From CAZSMC01 sp964607755 (GTDB lineage: Bacteria > Zhuqueibacterota > Zhuqueibacteria > Residuimicrobiales > Krinioviventaceae), in NCBI GenBank assembly GCA_964607755.1, contig CAZSMC010000080.1, forward strand, positions 1-17,551: a DNA stretch of 17,551 bases, given 5' to 3'. Both the position numbers and the translations under genes were made by a program. Positions 7,726-14,049 of this stretch are shown piece by piece. The number at the start of each line of letters is the position of its first letter. Position 1 is the first letter of the stretch. A model generated the notes under the pieces. The model was not told where the DNA came from and did no database searches. It saw only the letters and a list, made by a program, of their open reading frames with translations.

Positions 7726-8598
7726 ATGGTTTCAGAGATTAAAGAAAAATTCAATACCGACCTGCCGGTCTTCAAGCGTGCCGTTGTTGCAGCCGCTTTT
7801 TCGCACCGGTTAACAGCGGTTCTTAACGAGTCTTACCGGATTCTGAAAAAGATCGGAGCCTGGCCGGTCATAGCGCACGCAGGCGAAGAAAGTCCTGCAA
7901 ACCGGATAAAGCTGGAAGAGGCTATTGATTGTTCCTTTTTCAAAGAATATCCGCCGGTCTGTGTCATTAAAAATGGTAGTCCTTCGGATGTGTTGATTCA
8001 GGTTGCCAGGGAATATGAAGCTGATCTGATCATTGCCGGCGCGCTGGCAAAAGAAGGATTGTTCAAGTACTATCTCGGCTCTGTTGCCCGCAAGTTGGCG
8101 CGCTACTCACCGTCGTCGGTTTTGTTATTAACCGAACCGCATCCCAAATCTTCTCCCATAACTAAAATCCATTGTGCTGTAGAATATGACAAAGACACAG
8201 AAAAAGCAATTATAGTGGCTGCGCAACTGGCTGCTTATTGCGATACGCTGGATTTGTATTATACCCATTCTTTTACTATTCCGGAATGGGATGGCGATGC
8301 CGATGAAAATATGCAAACTTTTTTAAAAAAAGTCTATCAAAAAGAAGATGAAAAGCTCAAAAATTATTTGCAGCAATTTGATTTATTGGATGTGCATTAC
8401 CAAATCCGTTGCCTGAACGACAGCTCCAAACGGGCAACGCTTGACTTTGCCCGTGAAATCGATGCAGATCTTTTGGTTATGTCGGGTCCGCGCAGCCAAC
8501 GTGGCTTGTGGGACCGGTTGTTTCCCGCCAATATTGAACTGGCATTGCAGCACCTGCCATGCTCGGTTTTGCTGACTCGAAACGGGGAAACAAATTGA
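7726..8598 (+). CDS. Tandem universal stress protein (UspA family)
   Basis: The 290-residue cytoplasmic protein has two Usp domains in tandem. Domain 1 (about 17-137) shows the late strand ADLIIAGAL followed by KEGLFKYYLGSVARKLARYSPSSVLLL, which fits the Usp nucleotide-binding pattern ending in a Gly-Ser (LGSVA). Domain 2 (about 146-286) has ADLLVMSGPRSQRG followed by LFPANIELALQHLPCSVLLT, where the Gly-Ser is replaced by Pro-Ala. I infer that the first half may bind ATP or AMP and the second may not. Double-domain Usp proteins are common in stress responses to starvation or oxidants. ATG at 7726 has only a weak AGCAGAG before it. It appears to be transcribed alone; a weak AT hairpin (8627-8648) lies downstream. 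Confidence 0.85.
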   Translation: MVSEIKEKFNTDLPVFKRAVVAAAFSHRLTAVLNESYRILKKIGAWPVIAHAGEESPANRIKLEEAIDCSFFKEYPPVCVIKNGSPSDVLIQVAREYEADLIIAGALAKEGLFKYYLGSVARKLARYSPSSVLLLTEPHPKSSPITKIHCAVEYDKDTEKAIIVAAQLAAYCDTLDLYYTHSFTIPEWDGDADENMQTFLKKVYQKEDEKLKNYLQQFDLLDVHYQIRCLNDSSKRATLDFAREIDADLLVMSGPRSQRGLWDRLFPANIELALQHLPCSVLLTRNGETN

Positions 8599-8823
8599 TA
8601 AAAAAACTTGCTTTTAATCAAAATTCTTATCATATTTTTTTATGATAAAAATAACCGGGGTATTTCAAGAACATAAATAATTCAATTGAGGCTCAAATGA
8701 GGGGGCGATACGATATGCACCCGGGGGCAGATGAATTCAGAATAACCAAACAGCATAGCTTTTCTACTCAAAACGACTGAAACGATTGTGACGCTCAAAT
8801 TCTTTCGGTAACGTGAAATTTTC

Positions 8824-8844
8824 TTGACAAATACCCCATGTCAA
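8824..8844. repeat. Inverted repeat TTGACA-N9-TGTCAA upstream of a cargo gene
   Basis: TTGACA (8824-8829) and TGTCAA (8839-8844) are exact reverse complements. TTGACA is also a perfect -35 hexamer, but no -10 appears 16-18 nt after it. It may be an operator or a promoter for an alternative sigma factor. The repeat lies 31 nt before the ATG at 8875. Confidence 0.35.
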
Positions 8845-8861
8845 AACTTTTCATTAAACTC

Positions 8862-8867
8862 AGGAGG
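8862..8867 (+). promoter_or_regulatory. Ribosome-binding site fixing the start at 8875
   Basis: AGGAGG lies 7 nt before ATG 8875 and rules out the longer frame opened by the TTG at 8824. Confidence 0.85.
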
Positions 8868-8874
8868 GACCGTT

Positions 8875-10119
8875 ATGTCTCAAAAACAGTTGTTTCGGTT
8901 TGGTTTTGTGTTGTGCCTGATGAGTTCACTCTCAGCTTTAGAACCGGGTGATATTGCGTTTGTGGAGTATAATGCGGATGGGACGGATAATTTCAAGTTC
9001 GTGTGTTTGGTTGACATTTCGGAAAATACTGAAATCAAATTCACTGATAATGGATGGAAATCAGACGATACCTGGCGTACCGGAGAGGGCATAATAACAT
9101 GGACCGCACCCGGTGGCGGCGTGAGTCTAAACACTGTCGTTAACATTGATAAGACACCAAGCACAAGTCATGGAAGTGTCAATGAAAGTGGCAGCCTGGA
9201 TTTTAATGCAACTCATGGTGACCAAATAATTGCCTATCAAGATACCTCTGATATGATCGCCGCCTTGAATAACAACAATTCTGAAGATCCACCTGTATGG
9301 CAAAGTACAGCAGAGGATGCGAATACATCTGCCATTCCAGTTGGGCTAACAAATGGTACAGACTGTGCTGCACTTGATGAATATGACAATACGAAATACA
9401 ATGGTACTACATCCGGCACAAAAGAAGATCTTTTAGCGGAAATCAATGATTATACAAACTGGACAGGAGATGACGATACTCGCCAAACATTTGATGGGAG
9501 TTTCAGTGTCCAACCGGTCGCTATCACCTTGCTTTCTTTCAATGCCCACATTATGAACGACAATGTCGTCCTTTCATGGCACACCGGGTCGGAAATCAAT
9601 CAGGCCGGATATGATTTGTATCGCAGCCAAAATCAACAGGGGCCGTGGCAGCGCGTAAATGATCGCATTATTCCGGCAGAGAATAATGCGGCTACCGGAG
9701 GACAATATCAGTTTATTGATCAAAACAGCGATCTGGCACGTTTTTATCGTCTTGCCAGTATCGAAACATCAGGGCATATCGAGTATTATGGCCCGATAAA
9801 AGCGTCACGGCAATCTGCCGTCCGAAAACATCTCAGCGCAACGGCATGCTCGCTGCATCCGTGTTATCCCAATCCGTTCAATCCACGAACAACTCTTACC
9901 TATGAGATTGCAGAACCGGAATATGTAAGGTTGGCTGTTTTTGACATGCTGGGGCGTTGTGTCAGGACCTTTGTTGATCAGACTCAACAACCAGGGATTT
10001 ACTCCCAGACATGGCACGGCAGAGATGACGCAGGAAATAAAGTGGCTGCAGGCGTGTTTCTGCTCGTCATGCGAACGCAAAACGAGGTCTTTGTGCAAAA
10101 AGTTGTTCTTTTGGAATAA
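8875..10119 (+). CDS. Secreted protein with type IX sorting domain
   Basis: The 414-residue product starts with a signal peptide (about 1-21, ending SLSA). Residues about 22-205 form a beta-rich domain (GDIAFVEYNADG, FVCLVDISENTEIKFTDNGW, EGIITWTAPGGG) often seen at the N-terminus of Bacteroidota-type secreted proteins; its function is unknown. Residues about 214-310 are a fibronectin-III-like module of the kind just before sorting domains (VAITLLSFNAH, VVLSWHTGSEINQAGYDLYRS, FYRLASIETSG). Residues 327-414 are a type IX sorting domain with FlgD-like Ig fold (CYPNPFNPRTT, DMLGRCVRTF, GRDDAGNKVAAGVF). No catalytic motif is visible. The start is set by AGGAGG at 8862-8867. It converges on the TPR gene with only 17 nt between the stops. 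Confidence 0.88.
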   Translation: MSQKQLFRFGFVLCLMSSLSALEPGDIAFVEYNADGTDNFKFVCLVDISENTEIKFTDNGWKSDDTWRTGEGIITWTAPGGGVSLNTVVNIDKTPSTSHGSVNESGSLDFNATHGDQIIAYQDTSDMIAALNNNNSEDPPVWQSTAEDANTSAIPVGLTNGTDCAALDEYDNTKYNGTTSGTKEDLLAEINDYTNWTGDDDTRQTFDGSFSVQPVAITLLSFNAHIMNDNVVLSWHTGSEINQAGYDLYRSQNQQGPWQRVNDRIIPAENNAATGGQYQFIDQNSDLARFYRLASIETSGHIEYYGPIKASRQSAVRKHLSATACSLHPCYPNPFNPRTTLTYEIAEPEYVRLAVFDMLGRCVRTFVDQTQQPGIYSQTWHGRDDAGNKVAAGVFLLVMRTQNEVFVQKVVLLE

Positions 10120-10136
10120 AAAAACAACATGTGATT

Positions 10137-11219
10137 TTACGATGTTTCTTCAGCAGGTTGATCCGTCGACCGCAGCGCATCAACCTGCTGATAGAAAACG
10201 ATAAACGCGGCTGCGATTAACCCTGCAATAAAATTATTGTCCAGCTTGAGCTGTGCCACAGGATGAATTTTATCCTTTGGATCGGTGATGAAATAAAGCA
10301 CCATAAGCGCCATGGCAATTTTAAATGGCAGGACCGGTACGATTTTTTGAAGATTCGATTTTTCGATATATTCTCCGGACAAACCGAAATATTGAGAAAA
10401 TTGTTTCAAGTGCTCTAATTGAAGAGCCAGGACGAGCCGGGCAATCTCCTGCCATTTTTGTTGTTCTAACATTTTCGTCGCCTGCTCACCAAAAGTGGGG
10501 TCTTGCTGGTTTTGCGCAAAATCAGTTAATATGTTCTTCAACTCCTGGCTGCCTTTTTCTAAAAAAGTCATATCAAATTGTGGCGACAATATCCGAACCA
10601 GTGCCAGAGCACGTTTTTTCTGCCTGTCAGGTTTATCCGTGTTGAACAATTCATAAACCGGCATGTTGATTGAAAACCACCGGTTTTGTGGATTGAGCTT
10701 GTTCTCCTTGACAGACTCTTCAACATCGAGCCACAGATGTTCGAAATCATGGAATTCCCGTTTTGGCAAAATTTGCTGAACAACCAGATCAAAAGGATCG
10801 TTATCTTCCCAGTCCCATCCACGCCGGGCTGCCTGTTTTAGATGCTCAACGGCGTGATAAATAAAGCCCAATGCATATTCTGTCAGCGCTGTCAATGCGT
10901 ACAAATCGGCTGATTTGTTTTCTTTTAGCGCGGCTTCGAAATGCCGCAGCGCCTCCTCGGTACGTCCCAGAACAAGCGCGGCTTCGCCCTTGCTCGCTGT
11001 TTTTCCCGGCTCGTCATGGGAATCGATGTGCTGATAAGTGTGCAAAGCCTCTTTGTGCTTGCCCTGGCCAAGCTGACACCTGGCCAGGGCAACCATGGCA
11101 TCATAGTTATCATGATGCCTGGCAAGTGCGGATTTTAAAACGTTCTCAGCCTGATCATACTTGTGCTTTCGCATCATCTCGAAAGCATCGTCTATGTTCT
11201 GTCGGGTTGGCCGGGACAA
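10137..11219 (-). CDS. TPR-repeat protein with hydrophobic C-terminus
   Basis: The 360-residue product begins with helical tetratricopeptide repeats (residues about 8-135: AFEMMRKHKYDQAENVLKSA, AMVALARCQLGQGKHKEALH, GEAALVLGRTEEALRHFEAA), which mediate protein contacts. The middle is helical with no motif I know. Two hydrophobic segments near the C-terminus (about 296-311 and 328-345) suggest membrane association. No signal peptide is seen. The start is TTG at 11219, chosen because AAGGAG (11225-11230) lies 5 nt before it; the next Met, 14 codons in, would cut the first repeat. It starts 26 nt after the stop of the SelW-like selenoprotein gene, so the two are probably cotranscribed. Its partner is unknown. 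Confidence 0.82.
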   Translation of the reverse strand: MSRPTRQNIDDAFEMMRKHKYDQAENVLKSALARHHDNYDAMVALARCQLGQGKHKEALHTYQHIDSHDEPGKTASKGEAALVLGRTEEALRHFEAALKENKSADLYALTALTEYALGFIYHAVEHLKQAARRGWDWEDNDPFDLVVQQILPKREFHDFEHLWLDVEESVKENKLNPQNRWFSINMPVYELFNTDKPDRQKKRALALVRILSPQFDMTFLEKGSQELKNILTDFAQNQQDPTFGEQATKMLEQQKWQEIARLVLALQLEHLKQFSQYFGLSGEYIEKSNLQKIVPVLPFKIAMALMVLYFITDPKDKIHPVAQLKLDNNFIAGLIAAAFIVFYQQVDALRSTDQPAEETS

Positions 11220-11224
11220 GGCGT

Positions 11225-11230
11225 CTCCTT
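11225..11230 (-). promoter_or_regulatory. Ribosome-binding site supporting a TTG start
   Basis: On the minus strand AAGGAG precedes TTG 11219 by 5 nt (ACGCC). It is the main reason to accept the non-ATG start of the TPR gene. Confidence 0.75.
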
Positions 11231-11245
11231 TTCAGCTTGATTAAT

Positions 11246-11459
11246 TTATAATTGCCTTAAAATTTCATCATCCGTGGGAAAGCGGCCAGTAGCTTTTTTT
11301 GAAAAGATGAACTCGCCGTCTCTTTTGATTTCAAACACGCCAACCGCTCGAACGAATGAGTTCTGCTTTAATACCGAGTCGTTTTTTAATCGTATCCGCC
11401 AAACTGGCGGCTTTGGGATAATAGTTTCACATACCGCAGTATTCAATCGTCAATCGCAT
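11246..11459 (-). CDS. SelW/Rdx-family selenoprotein with in-frame UGA and a +1 frame break
   Basis: From ATG 11459 the minus strand reads MRLTIEYCGM, then TGA (11429-11427), then NYYPKAASLADTIKKRLGIK and AELIRSSG. After one extra T (11342 or 11343) it continues GVFEIKRDGEFIFSKKATG and RFPTDDEILRQL to TAA at 11248-11246. Decoding TGA as selenocysteine and skipping that T gives 70 residues that match the SelW/SelT/SelH (Rdx) thioredoxin-like family throughout: a CxxU redox motif after the first strand, SSGGVFE, and FSKK.tGRFP. AGGAG at 11465-11469 lies 5 nt before the ATG. A SECIS-like hairpin follows the TGA. Such proteins act in thiol redox reactions. The 214-nt span equals 71 codons plus one base, which fits a single insertion: a sequencing error, a fresh mutation, or less likely recoding. 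Selenocysteine machinery must lie elsewhere in the genome. It is the first gene of a pair with the TPR gene. Confidence 0.85.
11396..11410 (-). promoter_or_regulatory. Bacterial SECIS-like hairpin downstream of the Sec codon
   Basis: On the minus strand CCGCCA (11410-11405), loop GTT (11404-11402) and TGGCGG (11401-11396) form a perfect 6-bp GC-rich stem. The first loop base is G, and it lies 22 nt after the TGA. Bacterial SECIS elements are short stem-loops inside the coding region with a G in the first two positions of the apical loop, about 16-37 nt after the UGA; this one meets each criterion. Confidence 0.75.
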
Positions 11460-11464
11460 ATTTT

Positions 11465-11469
11465 CTCCT
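11465..11469 (-). promoter_or_regulatory. Ribosome-binding site of the selenoprotein gene
   Basis: AGGAG on the minus strand lies 5 nt before ATG 11459. It fixes a start upstream of the in-frame TGA, so ribosomes must meet that codon. Confidence 0.8.
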
Positions 11470-11549
11470 GCTTTAGAAATGATAAGCACCTGCATAATTG
11501 TCAGAAATAACACCGAGGCTGGTTTGTTCCCAACTTGATTTGACATTAC

Positions 11550-11578
11550 AATTTAACAATTTGTTATTCCTTTGTCAA
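11550..11578 (-). promoter_or_regulatory. Promoter candidate for the selenoprotein / TPR pair
   Basis: On the minus strand a perfect TTGACA (11578-11573), a 17-nt spacer and TAAATT (11555-11550, four of six) lie about 91 nt upstream of ATG 11459. The leader between them holds no obvious structure. Confidence 0.55.
11554..11566. repeat. Palindrome TAACA-ATT-TGTTA inside the divergent control region
   Basis: The 5-bp arms at 11554-11558 and 11562-11566 flank ATT. The palindrome lies between two outward-mirrored TTGACA boxes (plus 11540-11545, minus 11578-11573) and overlaps the spacer and first bases of the -10 of the minus promoter. A dimeric regulator could act here on both directions. Confidence 0.4.
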
Positions 11579-11603
11579 TGATGTCTGAGTTTTAATTTAT
11601 TGC

Positions 11604-11632
11604 TTGAAATTGTGATAATTTTTGTCTAAAAT
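11604..11632 (+). promoter_or_regulatory. Promoter of the zinc-ribbon gene
   Basis: TTGAAA (11604-11609), a 17-nt spacer and TAAAAT (11627-11632) give five of six matches in each box. The predicted start near 11639 leaves a leader of about 18 nt that contains GGAGG. Confidence 0.7.
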
Positions 11633-11656
11633 AAAGTTTTTCATTTTGGAGGTGAT

Positions 11657-11836
11657 ATGGCAAAAAAAGAATGCCCATCCTGTGCTGTTGATATAGACAA
11701 AAATGCCGAGATATGCCCGGTCTGCGGGTACGAGTTTCCCCGGCAAAAATCGGCGTTCAAATGGGTGGCACTTTTGTTGATTATTTTGTTTTCATTACCT
11801 TTTATCAGGATGATAATAAATTTTCTGTTCAATTAA
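11657..11836 (+). CDS. Small zinc-ribbon membrane protein
   Basis: This 59-residue gene starts at ATG 11657, 4 nt after GGAGG (11648-11652). Residues 6-23 hold two Cys pairs, CPSC (Cys6, Cys9) and CPVCG (Cys20, Cys23), followed by YEFP, the usual layout of a zinc ribbon. Residues about 36-54 (WVALLLIILFSLPFI and beyond) form one membrane helix, and the protein ends soon after. The ribbon would face the cytoplasm if the basic residues K31-K35 follow the positive-inside rule. Such proteins are widespread and mostly uncharacterised. It has its own promoter (11604-11632), diverges from the selenoprotein gene, and lies 60 nt upstream of mtaB, which it might share a transcript with. Function unknown. 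Confidence 0.82.
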   Translation: MAKKECPSCAVDIDKNAEICPVCGYEFPRQKSAFKWVALLLIILFSLPFIRMIINFLFN

Positions 11837-11896
11837 TAACAGTACTGATTCATAGTTCCAGGACATCGGTAAACAGACACAGGAAAGGGATAGCGA

Positions 11897-13270
11897 ATGA
11901 CAAAGTGGAATAAATTGGCTTATAACTCACATGAGGAAATGACATTTGGCGTCTGCAAACATCCAGTCACGTGTGGATTTGGAATAACAATTGGAGGTGG
12001 TGTGGTTTTACCGGAAGTGAATTACACATTGCCGCCTATGGACGTGACTCCAGAGGATGAGACAAAAATACTTGAACAATACGAAACAATTGTTAACAGC
12101 GTCTTATCACGCATGGCAACGCTGGCAGTGCCGGGGGTTGTGTTAGAGTTCGAACATGTTCCTCCTATGACGATTCATAGCACTGTGGGGGCGAATATTA
12201 CCAGAATAACCAAAAAAGTTATGCAACATTATTATGAAAAACATGAACTCAAATCTGCTTTGCGAGTGACAGTGTGTGACACTCGCGAACAGGGCAAACC
12301 GCCGCTCATTCGCACCGGCGATGCGGCGAAAATTGTTCTGGATTCATTCCGAAAGAACGCCCAGGCCGGCGCGGATATGCTTTCTATAGAGTCCATTGGC
12401 GGCAAAGAAATAAGTGATATTGCCATCATGGAAGGGGATATCGTGGAATGCCTGTTTGCTCTTGGTGTGTTGGCTCCGCGAGATATGCATTTTTTATGGT
12501 CACACATTGTGAGCATTTCAAAAGAATTTAAAGTCATTCCGGCTGGCGATACAGCGTGCGGTTTTGCGAATACCGCCATGATTATGGCAGACAAAAAATA
12601 TGTGCCCAATGTTTTTGCTGCTGTCATCCGTGCTATGTCAGCAGTGCGTTCGCTCGTTGCTTTTGAGGAAGGCGCTGTTGGCCCATCCAAAGATTGCGCT
12701 TACGAGGGCCCGGTTATCAAAGCCATTACCGGATATCCGATTTCCATGGAAGGCAAGTCTGCTGCTTGTGCTCATTTCAGTCACATGGGTAATATTGCCG
12801 CTGCCGTTTGTGACCTGTGGAGTAATGAATCTGTACAAAATATTAAACTGCTTTCAGGTTTCGCACCAGAAGTGTTTTCCGAGATTCTTGCGTATGACTG
12901 TCGTCTGATAAATCAGGCAACCAAAGAAGGATTTGAACGACAGTTTACAAAATTACTTGTCAATAGCGATGAGTACAAGTCAGTGCATGCATTTATCATT
13001 TCCCCGGAAGCCTCCTTTGCCATTGCAGAAACGATTACGCCATCGAACTCTGATTATGAAAAGACGCGTTTAGCCGGCATTCGGGCGTGCGAGCTGATTC
13101 GCAAAGCGGTGGACGATAAAAAACTTGCCATCCCTGACCGGGAAATTAGTTGGCTGTCATTGATTGAAGAACAACTCGAGATGTACTCGAGCGAAGACCA
13201 GGTAATTGAATACGGCATTTCCCGCCATGGTGATAAAATGAGATTGGGAGAATATGGGCTTGAAAATTAA
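11897..13270 (+). CDS. mtaB: Methanol:corrinoid methyltransferase MtaB
   Basis: The 457-residue protein matches MtaB over its whole length. MtaB is the zinc enzyme that moves the methyl group of methanol to the Co(I) corrinoid of MtaC. The zinc ligands known from the Methanosarcina enzyme (Glu164, Cys220, Cys269) correspond to Glu165 in LSIESIGGKE, Cys221 in PAGDTACGFANT and Cys267 in GAVGPSKDCAYEGP. Other conserved stretches are ITGYPISMEGKSAACAH and WSNESVQ, and the N-terminus YNSHEEMTFG aligns with YANADEMVFG. So the enzyme looks intact. In methanogens and acetogens mtaB sits beside mtaC, often with mtaA, but neither is here; the next gene is a HAD phosphatase. The corrinoid protein must be elsewhere, or the substrate may be another methylated compound. 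ATG 11897 follows AGGAAAGGG by 7 nt. Confidence 0.9.
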   Translation: MTKWNKLAYNSHEEMTFGVCKHPVTCGFGITIGGGVVLPEVNYTLPPMDVTPEDETKILEQYETIVNSVLSRMATLAVPGVVLEFEHVPPMTIHSTVGANITRITKKVMQHYYEKHELKSALRVTVCDTREQGKPPLIRTGDAAKIVLDSFRKNAQAGADMLSIESIGGKEISDIAIMEGDIVECLFALGVLAPRDMHFLWSHIVSISKEFKVIPAGDTACGFANTAMIMADKKYVPNVFAAVIRAMSAVRSLVAFEEGAVGPSKDCAYEGPVIKAITGYPISMEGKSAACAHFSHMGNIAAAVCDLWSNESVQNIKLLSGFAPEVFSEILAYDCRLINQATKEGFERQFTKLLVNSDEYKSVHAFIISPEASFAIAETITPSNSDYEKTRLAGIRACELIRKAVDDKKLAIPDREISWLSLIEEQLEMYSSEDQVIEYGISRHGDKMRLGEYGLEN

Positions 13271-13309
13271 CAATCCTGTTTTGAAAAACAACACTCAGAA
13301 TTCGGATAT

Positions 13310-13990
13310 ATGAAGTTATTGCTTTTTGATATAGACGGGACGCTGGTAATGAGCGGAGGAGCCGGTAAAAGAGCGATGAACCTCGCGTTCGAACAGCTTT
13401 ACGGTCACCAGAATATATTGAATGATATTTCGTTATCCGGACGGACCGATGATCTGATCCTGCGGGACGCGTTTCACAAAATCGGCATGAATATGACATT
13501 TTCTGCGCTGGAGGCATACAAAAAAGTGTATTTTAATGTGGTGGAAAAGGAGATGCAAATTCCTAATCGTGAAAAACGCATCATGCCGGGAATTAGCAAG
13601 TTGCTGCCCGCTCTGCACGAGCAGGAGAATATTTATCTCGGATTGCTGACAGGCAACTGGCAGACAAGTGGTTACGTCAAAATCCGCCATTTCGGCCTGG
13701 ATGGCTATTTTCCGTTCGGCGCATTTTCAGATGATTCCTCGGACCGTTCCGCGCTGGTGCCAGTGGCTGTGCAGCGGTTTACAGAACGTCACGGCTTTCA
13801 ACCCGATCCGAAAGATATTTACGTGATAGGCGATACGCCCAGAGATGTGCTAGCTGCAAAACCACACAACGTAAAAACCGTTGCCGTGGCTGCGGCTGCC
13901 CATTCGGCAGATGAATTGGCTCAAAGCGAACCGGATTACCTTTTCCCTGATTTGAGCGATTTTGACAAGGTTATGCATGTTTTGGGTTAA
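13310..13990 (+). CDS. HAD-superfamily hydrolase, phosphoglycolate-phosphatase-like
   Basis: The 226-residue cytoplasmic protein carries the HAD motifs in order: motif I FDIDGT with the nucleophile Asp7 and acid/base Asp9, motif II LLTGN (Thr114), a Lys near 124 before the typical FGLDGYF turn, and motif IV GDTPRDVLAAK (Asp175, Asp179). A helical cap lies between about 15 and 85, as in the phosphoglycolate phosphatase / beta-phosphoglucomutase subgroup. It should hydrolyse a small phosphate ester; the exact substrate cannot be told. It follows mtaB by 39 nt, so cotranscription is likely, though a shared pathway is not evident. No clear Shine-Dalgarno precedes ATG 13310. Confidence 0.87.
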   Translation: MKLLLFDIDGTLVMSGGAGKRAMNLAFEQLYGHQNILNDISLSGRTDDLILRDAFHKIGMNMTFSALEAYKKVYFNVVEKEMQIPNREKRIMPGISKLLPALHEQENIYLGLLTGNWQTSGYVKIRHFGLDGYFPFGAFSDDSSDRSALVPVAVQRFTERHGFQPDPKDIYVIGDTPRDVLAAKPHNVKTVAVAAAAHSADELAQSEPDYLFPDLSDFDKVMHVLG

Positions 13991-14049
13991 GTATTATTTT
14001 CATTTTCACTGTTTTCTTATCCCCAAAAATAATTTCTTTACCCAATTAC

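Larger units (their letters stand above)
8599..8874. other. Intergenic region before the cargo gene
   Basis: It holds a weak AT hairpin (TTATCATA 8627-8634 / TATGATAA 8641-8648, no U-run after it), a short G-rich patch (8700-8730) that differs from the AT-rich surroundings, a 27-codon open frame at 8697-8780 with no recognisable relatives, and the inverted repeat at 8824-8844. I recognise no riboswitch. Confidence 0.35.

Noticed and set aside
8627..8648. Terminator after the universal stress gene
   Set aside because: The stem is 8 bp of almost pure AT and is followed by A-rich sequence, not a T-run.
8697..8780. 27-residue open frame in the G-rich patch
   Set aside because: Too short, without relatives I recognise; kept only as part of the intergenic description.
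10119..10140. Terminator between the convergent cargo and TPR genes
   Set aside because: Only a 5-bp AACAT/ATGTT stem with a T-run on one strand; too weak to call, though the 17-nt spacing suggests some shared 3' end.
11246..11446. Reading the lower frame alone as a 66-residue protein starting at TTG 11446
   Set aside because: Its first 33 residues match nothing, while the other frame gives the conserved SelW N-terminus with a strong ribosome-binding site; only the C-terminal half of this frame is real.
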